DNA of 36,613 bases from CAYZJV01 sp964482325 (GTDB taxonomy: Bacteria > Spirochaetota > Spirochaetia > Sphaerochaetales > Sphaerochaetaceae), in the NCBI GenBank assembly GCA_964482325.1, contig CAYZXD010000024.1, forward strand, positions 1 through 36,613, read 5' to 3'. The notes under the pieces are model-generated. The model had not been told where the DNA came from. It saw nothing but the letters and a program-made list of their open reading frames with translations, and did no database searches. The position numbers were made by a program, and so were the translations under genes. Positions 15,248 to 23,739 of this stretch are shown piece after piece (within the stretch, counting starts at the first letter, position 1; every line of letters begins with the position of its first letter).

Positions 15248-16066
15248 ATGAAAAGAATATGGATAGTACTTGCGATGATCACCGTAGTCGGTTCTTTTAT
15301 GCTTGGTGCTCAGGGAACTCCCGAAAGCACATTGGCAGATAGCGAATCGCAGGCTTCCCGATACGCCTCATACGCAGGAACCACTTCGATGGGCCCGTCC
15401 ATAGTAGCATCAACGAGCTGGGTAGGATCAATTGTGCAAGCCGCAGGGGCTTCGGATGTGCAAGTCCTTGCACCGATAGAACTCCGACATCCTCCTGAGT
15501 ACGATTTTTCTCCTCAGGATATTATCAAGGCAAGTAAAGCCGATTTAGTATTCTGGGCAGGATATGAAGGATTTATCCGCAATTTAACTGAGGCAGCGGA
15601 AATCGATGAAAACCGAATAATTCGTGTCGATACGAACAACGCACCTGATAAACTGGCCAATTCGGTATTTCATGTGGCATCACTGCTCGGGACTACAGAC
15701 TCCTGGGAACTTTGGAAAGCTCAGCTTGATGAAATATCCACGCGCATGCTCGATCGAGCTCAAGAGGTGCATACCGAGGAGATACCTGTTGCAGTACAGT
15801 TTCATCAACAGGCATTTGCACGGTATCTTGGCTATAACGTAGTAGCAGTATTTGGCCCACAAGAGTTGACTTTAAGTGATGTATCGGCCATTGAGGCACT
15901 CGATCCCGATATCATCATAGATAACTGGCATAGTCCGCAAGGTCAGCCGTTCATGGATCAGGATCGTACCTATGTGGAACTGATTAATTTCCCCGGCCCG
16001 TTTGCCACAGATACTCTGCTTGATGTATTGATCAGGAATGCCACAGTATTGGGACTTTGGAAGTAA
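15248..16066 (+). CDS. Periplasmic metal-binding protein (ZnuA-like, cluster A-I)
   Basis: The 272-residue protein has a signal peptide (hydrophobic residues 4-20, cleavage near AQG) and should deliver metal to the permease. A PIELRHPPEYDFSPQDI segment holds H81, the usual first ligand, and VAVQFHQQAFARYLGYN holds H186, the usual third. The typical second histidine motif (near HxW-DP in ZnuA) is not evident, and IIIDNWHSPQG replaces the common final acidic region. There is no His-rich loop as in many zinc-specific ZnuA proteins. No clear lipobox is seen. Together with the odd NikR-like regulator this suggests a specificity that differs from standard zinc or manganese systems. Confidence 0.82.
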   Translation: MKRIWIVLAMITVVGSFMLGAQGTPESTLADSESQASRYASYAGTTSMGPSIVASTSWVGSIVQAAGASDVQVLAPIELRHPPEYDFSPQDIIKASKADLVFWAGYEGFIRNLTEAAEIDENRIIRVDTNNAPDKLANSVFHVASLLGTTDSWELWKAQLDEISTRMLDRAQEVHTEEIPVAVQFHQQAFARYLGYNVVAVFGPQELTLSDVSAIEALDPDIIIDNWHSPQGQPFMDQDRTYVELINFPGPFATDTLLDVLIRNATVLGLWK

Positions 16067-16160
16067 TTCATACACTGCATCCGATGGCACCCTACCCTTC
16101 ATTTTCCAACTGAAATTTAGATCAATTTCGGCTAGATGAGTTATGAGGCAACGGACCTTG

Positions 16161-16189
16161 TTGACACCATGAACCAAGTTGTCTAGGAT
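16161..16189 (+). promoter_or_regulatory. thi operon promoter
   Basis: A perfect TTGACA (16161-16166), a 17-nt spacer and TAGGAT (16184-16189) predict a start near 16195-16196, which is at the first paired bases of the TPP riboswitch. Confidence 0.75.
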
Positions 16190-16193
16190 AGGG

Positions 16194-16274
16194 GTGTCTT
16201 GGGGTGGCCGTAATTTATGGCCTGAGATTACACCCGTAGAACCTGATCTGGGTTATACCAGCGAAGGGAGGCAC
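16194..16274 (+). ncRNA. TPP riboswitch (THI element)
   Basis: This is the thiamine pyrophosphate aptamer. Conserved signatures are present in order: GGGGTG, CTGAGA, ACACCC, GAACCTGATCTGG and ATACCAGCGAAGGGA. P1 forms from 16194-16200 with 16268-16274 (7 bp with G-U pairs), P2 from GGGGTG/ACACCC and a short P3 from GGCC/GGCC. It lies between a strong promoter and the thiamine transporter genes, so TPP binding should lower their expression. Confidence 0.95.
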
Positions 16275-16307
16275 GTAAACTCATCTTCATTCCCCACAGA
16301 CAGAAAC

Positions 16308-16321
16308 CACCTGAGGAGGTG
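16308..16321 (+). promoter_or_regulatory. SD-sequestering hairpin of the TPP riboswitch
   Basis: CACCT (16308-16312) can pair with AGGTG (16317-16321) around the loop GAGG, covering the GGAGG ribosome site of thiB 5 nt before its ATG. No terminator stem with a U tract lies between aptamer and gene, so control is probably at translation start. Confidence 0.6.
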
Positions 16322-16325
16322 CTCT

Positions 16326-17348
16326 ATGGAAAAGCACTTGATACTTTTGGTTCTGGCTGTTCTTGTTGTCCCACTTGCACTGAGCGCACAAGGATCACAA
16401 GAGAAAGCGGAAACACCGACACTTACCGTGTATGCCTACGACTCGTTTGTCTCCGAATGGGGACCGGGACCACTGGTTATACCAGAGTTCGAAGAACAAA
16501 CCGGGATATCGGTCAATTTGGTTTCTGCCGGCAATGGCGGTGAACTGCTGAGTCGGGTTGAACTGGAAAAACATAACCCGAGAGCTGATGTAGTGATCGG
16601 TATTCCCCACGAACTGCTTCATGAAACACTGCAGTCTCAGCTCTTTGTTCCCTATAAACCACAGGCGATGCAGGACATCCCTGAATTTCTCCATTTTGAT
16701 CCCACCCATACACTGGTGCCGTTCAACTATGGCAACTTTGCATTTGTGTATGATTCACAACAGGTACAGCATCCTCCCCAATCACTGGATGACCTGTTAG
16801 ATCCCAAGTGGAATAGGAGTATCATTCTCATGGATCCACGCACCTCAAGCGTGGGAATGGGATTACTTGAGTGGACGATTGCCGTGTATGGGGATCGATA
16901 CCTCGAGTGGTGGGAAGACGTCAAGCCAAACGTCCTCACCATTGCTGACGGATGGTCCAGCGGATATGGTCTGTTTACCCAGGGAGAAGCACCGTTGGTA
17001 ATCAGCTATACCACCAGTCCGGTATACCACCTGTTGTACGAAGAGAGCGATCGATTCAAATCTATCGTGTTCCCCGCCGGAAATATGGCGGTAATAGAAG
17101 GTGCCGGCATCGTCGCTTCTTCACCGCATCAGGAAGAAGCTAGGAAATTCATCGAATATTTGCTCACTGACGCTCAAAGGGATATTGCCGTAGCGAATAT
17201 CATGTACCCGGTGAATCAGACTACCGAGTTACCCGAAGTCTTTCAGGCTATACCGCACGTACAGAAGAATCTTACCCTTGATGCAGATCGTATCAATTCT
17301 GAACGTGAGCAGTGGCTGCGCGAATGGGTTGAGGTGATGAGTAGATGA
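16326..17348 (+). CDS. thiB: Thiamine ABC transporter, substrate-binding protein
   Basis: This 340-residue periplasmic protein binds thiamine or its phosphates for uptake. It has a signal peptide (hydrophobic residues 5-20, ending SAQG) and a family-1 Fe(III)/thiamine-type binding fold with TLTVYAYDSFVSEWGPGP, VPFNYGNFAFVYDSQ, the WTIAVYGDRYLEWWEDVKPN segment, and ISYTTSPVYH, as in ThiB/TbpA. The ATG at 16326 follows the GGAGG ribosome site and yields the signal peptide directly; a longer frame upstream would read through the riboswitch and is rejected. Overlap with thiP is 4 bp. TPP-riboswitch control supports the substrate assignment. Confidence 0.94.
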   Translation: MEKHLILLVLAVLVVPLALSAQGSQEKAETPTLTVYAYDSFVSEWGPGPLVIPEFEEQTGISVNLVSAGNGGELLSRVELEKHNPRADVVIGIPHELLHETLQSQLFVPYKPQAMQDIPEFLHFDPTHTLVPFNYGNFAFVYDSQQVQHPPQSLDDLLDPKWNRSIILMDPRTSSVGMGLLEWTIAVYGDRYLEWWEDVKPNVLTIADGWSSGYGLFTQGEAPLVISYTTSPVYHLLYEESDRFKSIVFPAGNMAVIEGAGIVASSPHQEEARKFIEYLLTDAQRDIAVANIMYPVNQTTELPEVFQAIPHVQKNLTLDADRINSEREQWLREWVEVMSR

Positions 17349-19075
17349 ACCAGAAGGCGCATACTGCGCATATGCCGGACATTCAACGAGATACCGCACG
17401 TTTTTACCGCACAATGAGTGCTCCGGCATTGGTATTACTCACGTTTCTCTTTCTTATTCCGGTTGGAATTATTCTCAGCAAAGCCTTTATCACCGAAGGA
17501 GGACAGTTCTCGACAGAACGCCTGATCACGCTGATTCGTGATCCCTATATTCTTCGGGTTCTGCGATTTACCGTACTGCAGGCATCGGTAAGTACGCTAG
17601 TCTCGGTACTTATTGCGCTTCCCGGTGCCTATCTCCTGGCAAATTTCCAGTTCCGCGGGAAAAGTATTATTCGTGCTATCTGCACCATTCCTTTTGTGCT
17701 TCCCTCTATTCTGGTGGTATTGGGATTTGTCATTTTTTACGGCAATCAGGGAATCATCAACACCGCTTTTGTGAAACTCTTTCATCTATCAGAACCACCG
17801 GTGAAGATTCTGTATTCATTCAAAGCGGTCATTCTTGCACACGCCTTCTATAATTTCCCTATCGCTTTGGGACTCATTTCCTCATTCTGGGAGCAGCTTC
17901 CCGTACGATATGATCAAGCGGCAATGGTTATGGGAGCGAGAAAGTGGACGGTATTCAGAACGGTCACACTGCCTCGTCTGATACCTGCAATCATCAGCGC
18001 TGCAACGTTGATTTTCCTCTTCTGCTTCTCGAGTTTTGTGATTCTGCTAGTCCTCGGCGGTGGACCGCAGTTCACTACCCTTGAGGTGGAAATCTACCGA
18101 CGAGCCCGCATGACCCTGGATATCGAAGGTGCTGCAGCGTTAAGTCTGCTCTCCATCGGATTCACGATACTCCTCGTTGCATTGCACCTGTGGTCTCAAC
18201 GATTACTGTCCCATCAGGAGGAGATCGAACAGATAGATGAACGACGGCGTGGTCGAACTCCCACATCGCCGCTGGCAACAATCAGCAGTATTCTGTACCT
18301 GGTACTGAGTGTCATATTTGTGTTGGGACCGCTAGTCGGGATCGTGTATCGCTCATTCCAGGCTCCCGTTTCACGTTCACAAGAGATGGTTTTCTCTTTC
18401 GTATGGTATCGACAACTCTTTGGTTTTGATCGTGCTATCGGATCCCCATTGGGTATTGCCGCATCGGCACTGGTAACCAGTATTGTTATTGCAGCAATTG
18501 CCACGGTCATATCGCTTTTTGTGGGTACCCTGCTGGCCGCCCGGCTTCGCAGCAAAGAGGCGGGGAAAGGGGCTTCTATTGAACTCTATGCAATGCTGCC
18601 GATGGCGGTCTCTTCGGTGGTGATCGGACTGGGATACTACCTGATATCTTCAACCGTTTCCCATTCAACCATGGTAAGCAGGACATTGATCGTCCTTGCC
18701 CATACCGTGATAGCCTCTCCCTTCGTACTCCGATCCATTCTTCCGGAGTATCGGAAAATACCGAGATCGTACACACAGGCTGCACTGACTCTTGGCGCTA
18801 CGGTGCCCCAGACATTCAGCAGTATTGATCTCCCCTTGCTTCGCCCTGCCCTAGCTACTGGAGGAGCTTTCGCTTTTGCTCTCTCTATGGGAGAAATCAA
18901 TGCCACGTTGATTCTTTCAGATTCCTCTGTAGTTACGGTCCCCATTATTATGTACCGATTGATCGGTTCGTATAACTATGCAGGAGCATGTGCGTTGGGC
19001 ACGATTTTAATTCTCTGTTGTGCTATAGTGTTTGCAACCATTGAACGTGTACGAAGGAGCTCTTCTCATGCATGA
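17345..19075 (+). CDS. thiP: Thiamine ABC transporter permease
   Basis: This 576-residue inner-membrane protein has two fused permease halves with about twelve hydrophobic segments, the known ThiP architecture. Each half has the binding-protein-dependent transport (EAA) loop: YDQAAMVMGARKWTVFRTVTLPRL around residue 195 and YTQAALTLGATVPQTFSSIDLPLL around residue 475. The halves are joined by a polar linker near residues 285-310. Its start overlaps the thiB stop and its stop overlaps the thiQ start by 8 bp, so all three proteins are made together under the TPP riboswitch. Confidence 0.94.
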   Translation: MNQKAHTAHMPDIQRDTARFYRTMSAPALVLLTFLFLIPVGIILSKAFITEGGQFSTERLITLIRDPYILRVLRFTVLQASVSTLVSVLIALPGAYLLANFQFRGKSIIRAICTIPFVLPSILVVLGFVIFYGNQGIINTAFVKLFHLSEPPVKILYSFKAVILAHAFYNFPIALGLISSFWEQLPVRYDQAAMVMGARKWTVFRTVTLPRLIPAIISAATLIFLFCFSSFVILLVLGGGPQFTTLEVEIYRRARMTLDIEGAAALSLLSIGFTILLVALHLWSQRLLSHQEEIEQIDERRRGRTPTSPLATISSILYLVLSVIFVLGPLVGIVYRSFQAPVSRSQEMVFSFVWYRQLFGFDRAIGSPLGIAASALVTSIVIAAIATVISLFVGTLLAARLRSKEAGKGASIELYAMLPMAVSSVVIGLGYYLISSTVSHSTMVSRTLIVLAHTVIASPFVLRSILPEYRKIPRSYTQAALTLGATVPQTFSSIDLPLLRPALATGGAFAFALSMGEINATLILSDSSVVTVPIIMYRLIGSYNYAGACALGTILILCCAIVFATIERVRRSSSHA

Positions 19076-20132
19076 GACATCGCTGGTGTGTTCACACATC
19101 CGTGTATCCTATCCTGAATTTACTCTCAGCCTTGATCTTGCAGTGAACAAGGGAGAACTGGTGAGCATCATCGGTCCCTCCGGTTGTGGCAAGAGTACGA
19201 CATTGCAGCTCATTACCGGGTTGCTCACCTGTGATTCGGGGACCATTACCCTCAATGGACGCGACATCACCCAACAACCGGTATGGGAACGAAATATTGG
19301 TATGGTATTTCAGGATTACGCACTGTTTCCCCACCTGACCGTGGAAAAGAACATCGCCTACAGTCTCAAATTGAAAAAAATCGGCAAGACAGAGCAGGCA
19401 CAACGGGTACGTCAGTTGCTTGAGCTGGTCGGCTTACAGGGGTTTCAACGGAGAAAAATCCACGAATTAAGTGGCGGGGAACGTCAACGCATTGCCCTTG
19501 CGCGTGCATTAGCTTCAGAACCGCAACTGCTGTTACTCGATGAGCCGCTGTCCGCTCTTGATGCAAAGATGCGCAGACATCTGAGAAAGCAGATCAAACA
19601 TATCCATGAAGCCACCGGTATTACAACGTTATATGTCACCCATGATCAGGAAGAGGCACTTACCATGAGTGACCGGGTTCTGGTCATGCAACAGGGAGTG
19701 ATGGAACAATTTGACACCCCGGAAGAGATCTATAATCATCCTGCAACCTTATATGCTGCTCAGTTCATGGGAGAAGGAACAATTCTTCCCCACGCAATCA
19801 TCCCACAGACATTGGTCTCAATTGATAAAGGACCTGATACGGTAGTATTCAGAAGCAGCGGAGAAACCCGACAGATATTCTTTCGTCCCGAGCGGGTAAT
19901 TGTCCATGATAATCCTTCCCTTGCCTTCCCAGAATTTCTTCCCCACCTCAGATTCACCGAAGCTTCAGTGCTCTCCTGTGAGTATCAGGGAGGAAGGTAT
20001 TTACTTACCTGTGGGTGGCATCACCACCACATTCTCGCCTATAGCCGCTTCAAACCAAAACATGACCAGGTTACTCTGGGAGTTCGTATCAACGATCTGG
20101 TCGAATATGTCGATGAAGCAGTAGCGCGATGA
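19068..20132 (+). CDS. thiQ: Thiamine ABC transporter ATP-binding protein (extended)
   Basis: This 354-residue ATPase powers the thiamine importer. It shows Walker A GPSGCGKST (36-44), the Q-loop Q82 in VFQDYALFPHL, signature LSGGERQR (134-141), Walker B LLLLDEP and YVTHDQEEAL. The length is well above the roughly 230 residues of E. coli ThiQ; after residue 235 comes a C-terminal TOBE-like region (IFFRPERVIVHDN and beta-rich segments), as in CysA/PotA-type ATPases. The ATG at 19068 follows GAAGGAG at good spacing. An in-frame ATG at 19032 inside thiP is less likely. Operon position supports thiamine over iron or sulfate. Confidence 0.9.
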   Translation: MHETSLVCSHIRVSYPEFTLSLDLAVNKGELVSIIGPSGCGKSTTLQLITGLLTCDSGTITLNGRDITQQPVWERNIGMVFQDYALFPHLTVEKNIAYSLKLKKIGKTEQAQRVRQLLELVGLQGFQRRKIHELSGGERQRIALARALASEPQLLLLDEPLSALDAKMRRHLRKQIKHIHEATGITTLYVTHDQEEALTMSDRVLVMQQGVMEQFDTPEEIYNHPATLYAAQFMGEGTILPHAIIPQTLVSIDKGPDTVVFRSSGETRQIFFRPERVIVHDNPSLAFPEFLPHLRFTEASVLSCEYQGGRYLLTCGWHHHHILAYSRFKPKHDQVTLGVRINDLVEYVDEAVAR

Positions 20133-20199
20133 CCGGTTTTCCAGTACACTCGAAGCAAGTAGCGAGTAGCTACCGTTATTCGTAGATGAGGCGGTGTGA

Positions 20200-20781
20200 T
20201 TGACTGTGTTGCCAAAAAAACCACTACGTACCCTGATAGCTCTGCTATTTTGTACCTCTCTGGCTCCATTTCTGCTTCCTGCTGAAGGTATTGGAGTGCA
20301 AGTTGATGCCGCGTGGTATGGCAGTGTCCCCTCAAGTATGCACGAAGATGACCTCCCGGTGCGAACACATTTATCACTCGGGGGAACTCTGGAGCCTATC
20401 ATAGTTGACATCTCCGATCACCTATCTATATCTAGTGGACTGAGTATTCGGTATACTACCCGTTCAATTCCCTACGGCTCGGTTGTGTGGAGCCCCTTCA
20501 TTGCAGCAGGACCCTCAATAGCGCTAACTCTGGAAGTCACTCCCGTATGGTCGGTCTCTACTGCATTGGCCCTGTTAGGGGGAATTTATCTGCACACATG
20601 GGAACTGGCCCCGTATCTGCGATGCGCTATTACTCCCGAGTATGTATCAACTCCGCAAGATGCCCGGCACACGGTTGCCGTCAGCTTTCCCATTGCAGCC
20701 GATCTGCGTACTGATTACTTCGCACTTTCTGCTGGAATCGGGGTGAGATGGTACTACGACTTTTACCAGGAGTCAAAGTGA
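20200..20781 (+). CDS. Predicted small outer-membrane beta-barrel protein
   Basis: I do not recognise a named family. The 193-residue protein has a signal peptide (LRTLIALLFCTSLAPFLLP, cleavage near AEG) followed by alternating polar/hydrophobic strands rich in Tyr, Ser and Gly, for example HLSISSGLSIRYTT, FIAAGPSIALTLEV and FALSAGIGVRWYYDFY. The pattern suggests an eight-stranded outer-membrane barrel of the OmpW/OmpX size class. The start is uncertain: TTG at 20200 follows GAGGCGG, and GTG at 20206 or TTG at 20209 are alternatives. Its TGA overlaps the ATG of the caspase-like lipoprotein gene by one base, so the two are coupled. No terminator after thiQ is visible, so it might receive thi read-through. 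Confidence 0.7.
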   Translation: MTVLPKKPLRTLIALLFCTSLAPFLLPAEGIGVQVDAAWYGSVPSSMHEDDLPVRTHLSLGGTLEPIIVDISDHLSISSGLSIRYTTRSIPYGSVVWSPFIAAGPSIALTLEVTPVWSVSTALALLGGIYLHTWELAPYLRCAITPEYVSTPQDARHTVAVSFPIAADLRTDYFALSAGIGVRWYYDFYQESK

Positions 20782-21737
20782 TGAGAAAGGCTCTGCTTCG
20801 GAATCTGGGGATACTCCTACTCATCCTGGTATTACCTTCCTGTGAGCTCTTCTGGGATGCCCCCGAAACCCCTGCATTGCATGTGCTGATTGTGGCACTC
20901 GATTATTCAAAAACAGAACAAATTCCTATCGAGGAAGATTTATGGTTTCTTAACGAAATTCCCGGGCCTGTTGTTGATGCGCATGAACTTGCACGAGCTT
21001 TGCATCAGCTGGGAACTGAAGAGTTCTTCGATCAGGATGTACATATTACCCTGATGACTGAAGAGGCAGGCTATACCCCTCCTGATAACCGCATTCCTTC
21101 CCGTCAGCGTGTTGCCTCACGCCTTGAGCAGTATCAAACAGAGGTGGGCGAACAGGATACATTCCTGCTCTACTATGCGGGCCATGGCGGTACTGGCGCT
21201 CCGATGATTCTTGCAAGTGAAACAGGAGGAACGCTTGGTACGTACTTTACTCCTGATGAGATCAGATCGTTGGTTTCAGAGATTCCCGGAAATAAGGCTA
21301 TGATTTTTGATACCTGTCATAGTGGACAAATTATTTATGATTATCCGAGGACTGAGGAAGCTGCCTCATATGATCCGCATATGTTCATCATTTCAGCTTC
21401 TGCAGCAGATGAAACCTCACAGGAGAATGCATTTGTCTATACAGGTCATAATCATGGGTGGTTTTCCTATACTTTACTTGAGGCACTCGGATGGGATCAC
21501 TATCTGCCAGGTGAGGCGGTGACCATAGATGGAAGAGAGCTTACCGGTTGGGGAAACCTGACAGAATCGGCGTCTATTCCCACACTGCAAGCGGGGGAAA
21601 TACTTTTAGGAACGCTCTATCGGTACATTACCTGGTACTTCAGCGAGAACAACGGGTGGATTACCTTGCAGACCCCTCACGTTTCGGAAGGCCCTACCGA
21701 TCTGGTGCTCTTCAGCGATCGGTGGTCTTTCCACTGA
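20781..21737 (+). CDS. Caspase-like (peptidase C14) lipoprotein
   Basis: The 318-residue protein joins a lipoprotein signal (LVLPSC, lipidated Cys at residue 21) to a caspase/metacaspase-like fold. The catalytic dyad is visible: H135 in LLYYAGHGG and C179 in MIFDTCHSG. Strand LHVLIVALDYS and helix VVDAHELARALHQLG open the fold as in metacaspases. It should sit in the periplasm or on the cell surface, anchored by lipid. It is translationally coupled to the barrel protein upstream, a possible partner or export route. A longer start at 20748 adds residues before the signal and is unlikely. The last 26 bp overlap the converging uvrB gene. Substrates are unknown; metacaspases prefer Arg or Lys, but specificity cannot be read here. 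Confidence 0.85.
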   Translation: MRKALLRNLGILLLILVLPSCELFWDAPETPALHVLIVALDYSKTEQIPIEEDLWFLNEIPGPVVDAHELARALHQLGTEEFFDQDVHITLMTEEAGYTPPDNRIPSRQRVASRLEQYQTEVGEQDTFLLYYAGHGGTGAPMILASETGGTLGTYFTPDEIRSLVSEIPGNKAMIFDTCHSGQIIYDYPRTEEAASYDPHMFIISASAADETSQENAFVYTGHNHGWFSYTLLEALGWDHYLPGEAVTIDGRELTGWGNLTESASIPTLQAGEILLGTLYRYITWYFSENNGWITLQTPHVSEGPTDLVLFSDRWSFH

Positions 21738-23739
21738 GATTCATTGCCTTTACCGCTTCAATTTCATCTCTAAGCATAGCAGCCTGCTCGAATTCAAGAT
21801 TCTTTGCATGTTCAAGCATCTCTTTTTTCAGATCCTTGATATATTGTTTTCTCTGTGAAGCAACCAGGAGGTTGTATCTGCTTTTCAGCACTGCGATATC
21901 GCCCTGCTGAATCTCCTGTTTCTCTACTTTTTCGCGGGTAATGAGATCCTGTATCGATTTTTTGATACTTGTAGGAGTGATGTGGTGCTCTTCATTGTAG
22001 GCCATCTGGATCGACCTTCGTCGGTTGGTCTCGGAGATCGCTTCCCGCATAGCATCACTTTCCCGATCGGCATACATGATCACTCGACCTTCCACATTTC
22101 GTGCAGCACGCCCGATAGTCTGAATCAGTGATGTCGCAGAGCGGAGAAATCCAATTTTGTCAGCATCCAGAATCGCAATGAGTGAAACCTCTGGTAGATC
22201 GAGACCTTCACGGAGTAAGTTGATTCCGACAAGGACATCGTATGTTCCCAGACGAAGATCACGGAGAAGTTCAACCCGCTCAATGGTTTCCACCTCAGAA
22301 TGCAGATAGCGGACCCGCAGTCCAAGATTTGCCAGGTAATCGGTGAGATCCTCTGCCATCCGTTTAGTCAGTGTCGTTACCAGTACCCGTTCCTTACGGG
22401 CAATCGTGGTGCGGATCTCTCCATACAGATTTTCCATTTGTCCTTCGGTGGGACGGACCTCAACCTGAGGATCAAGTAATCCAGTCGGTCGAATTATCTG
22501 CTCTACCACCTGAGAAGATTCATTGACCTCCCGGGCCCCTGGCGTGGCTGATACATAGATCCGCTGACCACAGGTGCTATCAAATTCGTGATACGTCAGT
22601 GGGCGGTTATCCAATGCAGAAGGAAGGCGAAATCCATAGTTCACCAAATTGAGTTTCCTGCTGTGATCGCCTTCGTACATCGCCCCAACCTGAGGAAGTG
22701 TTACATGAGATTCGTCGATGAAGGTCAGAAATCCGGGAGGGAAATAATTTAGCAGGACCGGTGGAGCTTCCCCCGGTTTCCGGTCTCCCAGCGGACGTGA
22801 ATAGTTTTCAATTCCTGAACAATAGCCTAACTCCTGGAGCATCTCCAGATCGTACTCCACGCGGGTTTTGATCCGTTCTGCTTCAAGCAGCTTCCCCTGA
22901 TTCATGAAGGATTGATACTGCTCCTCCATTTCCTGCTGAATTCTCCCGATGGCAGCCTGAATCTGTTCAGGAGGCAATACAAACTGCTTTGCGGGGTATA
23001 AACTGAAAGAGGCCGGGGTTTCAAATACTTCCTGCGATATGGGATCAAACCATTCAATACGTTCGATTTCATCCCAGTTAAGCCGCAATCGGACGGCAGT
23101 TTCGAGATACGATGGACAAATTTCAATGACATCCCCGCGGACACGAAACGAACCGCGCTCCAGAACCATGTCATTGCGATCATATTGCATCCGGATCATC
23201 TGCTGAAGGTCGCTCTTATGGTCAAAATGCTGACCAACGGCGAAGTGTTTTACCATATCCCTAACAGCAGCAGGACTTCCCAGTCCGAAAATACAGCTGA
23301 CGGTAGCCACGATGATGACATCACGTCGTTCCATGAGAGCAAAGGATGCATGCAGGCGCAACCGATCAATTTCATCGTTGATGTCTGCATCTTTTTCAAT
23401 ATAGAGATCTTTACCCGGGACATAGGCTTCCGGCTGGTAATAATCGTACGTTGAAACAAAGTATCCTACGGCATTATCGGGAAAAAAGGTTTTAAATTCA
23501 TGATACAGCTGGGCAGCAAGGGTTTTGTTATGGCTCAATACGAGGGTGGGTCGTTGCACTTTCTCGATAATTTTTGCCATTGTGAACGTTTTTCCCGAAC
23601 CGGTTACTCCTTTGAGTGTCTGCCGTTCGAATCCTGATTGGATTCCGGCAGCAAGGAGTTCTATGGCATCACCCTGATCGCCTGCAGGTGCATAATCTGC
23701 AGCAACTCTGAATTCCCGTGAGCCCGTTATACTGTCCAT
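21712..23739 (-). CDS. uvrB: Excinuclease ABC subunit B
   Basis: UvrB is the damage-verifying helicase-like core of nucleotide excision repair, working with UvrA and UvrC. The 675-residue protein has Walker A GVTGSGKTFTMA, the beta-hairpin YDYYQPEAYVP, ATVSCIFGLGSP, the DESH box FIDESHVTLPQ, LLREGLDLPEVSLIAILDADK, the QTIGRAARN motif VI and the C-terminal UVR coiled coil (DLKKEMLEHAKNLEFEQAAMLRDEI) that contacts UvrC. GGAGGGG precedes the ATG. It overlaps htrA by 13 bp upstream and the caspase-like gene by 26 bp at its 3' end, leaving no space for a terminator. Confidence 0.97.
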   Translation of the reverse strand: MDSITGSREFRVAADYAPAGDQGDAIELLAAGIQSGFERQTLKGVTGSGKTFTMAKIIEKVQRPTLVLSHNKTLAAQLYHEFKTFFPDNAVGYFVSTYDYYQPEAYVPGKDLYIEKDADINDEIDRLRLHASFALMERRDVIIVATVSCIFGLGSPAAVRDMVKHFAVGQHFDHKSDLQQMIRMQYDRNDMVLERGSFRVRGDVIEICPSYLETAVRLRLNWDEIERIEWFDPISQEVFETPASFSLYPAKQFVLPPEQIQAAIGRIQQEMEEQYQSFMNQGKLLEAERIKTRVEYDLEMLQELGYCSGIENYSRPLGDRKPGEAPPVLLNYFPPGFLTFIDESHVTLPQVGAMYEGDHSRKLNLVNYGFRLPSALDNRPLTYHEFDSTCGQRIYVSATPGAREVNESSQVVEQIIRPTGLLDPQVEVRPTEGQMENLYGEIRTTIARKERVLVTTLTKRMAEDLTDYLANLGLRVRYLHSEVETIERVELLRDLRLGTYDVLVGINLLREGLDLPEVSLIAILDADKIGFLRSATSLIQTIGRAARNVEGRVIMYADRESDAMREAISETNRRRSIQMAYNEEHHITPTSIKKSIQDLITREKVEKQEIQQGDIAVLKSRYNLLVASQRKQYIKDLKKEMLEHAKNLEFEQAAMLRDEIEAVKAMNLSGKTTDR

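Noticed and set aside
16067..16160. Terminator after the metal transporter operon
   Set aside because: GAAATT/AATTTC forms a 6-bp hairpin near 16126-16143 but is AT-rich and lacks a T tract, so I see no supported terminator.
16179..16325. Longer thiB start upstream of the riboswitch aptamer
   Set aside because: It would translate the TPP aptamer and starts upstream of the predicted transcription start; the ATG at 16326 has a ribosome site and signal peptide.
20133..20199. Terminator or promoter between thiQ and the barrel gene
   Set aside because: GTAGC/GCTAC can pair near 20158-20172 but no T tract follows, and no convincing -35/-10 pair was seen.
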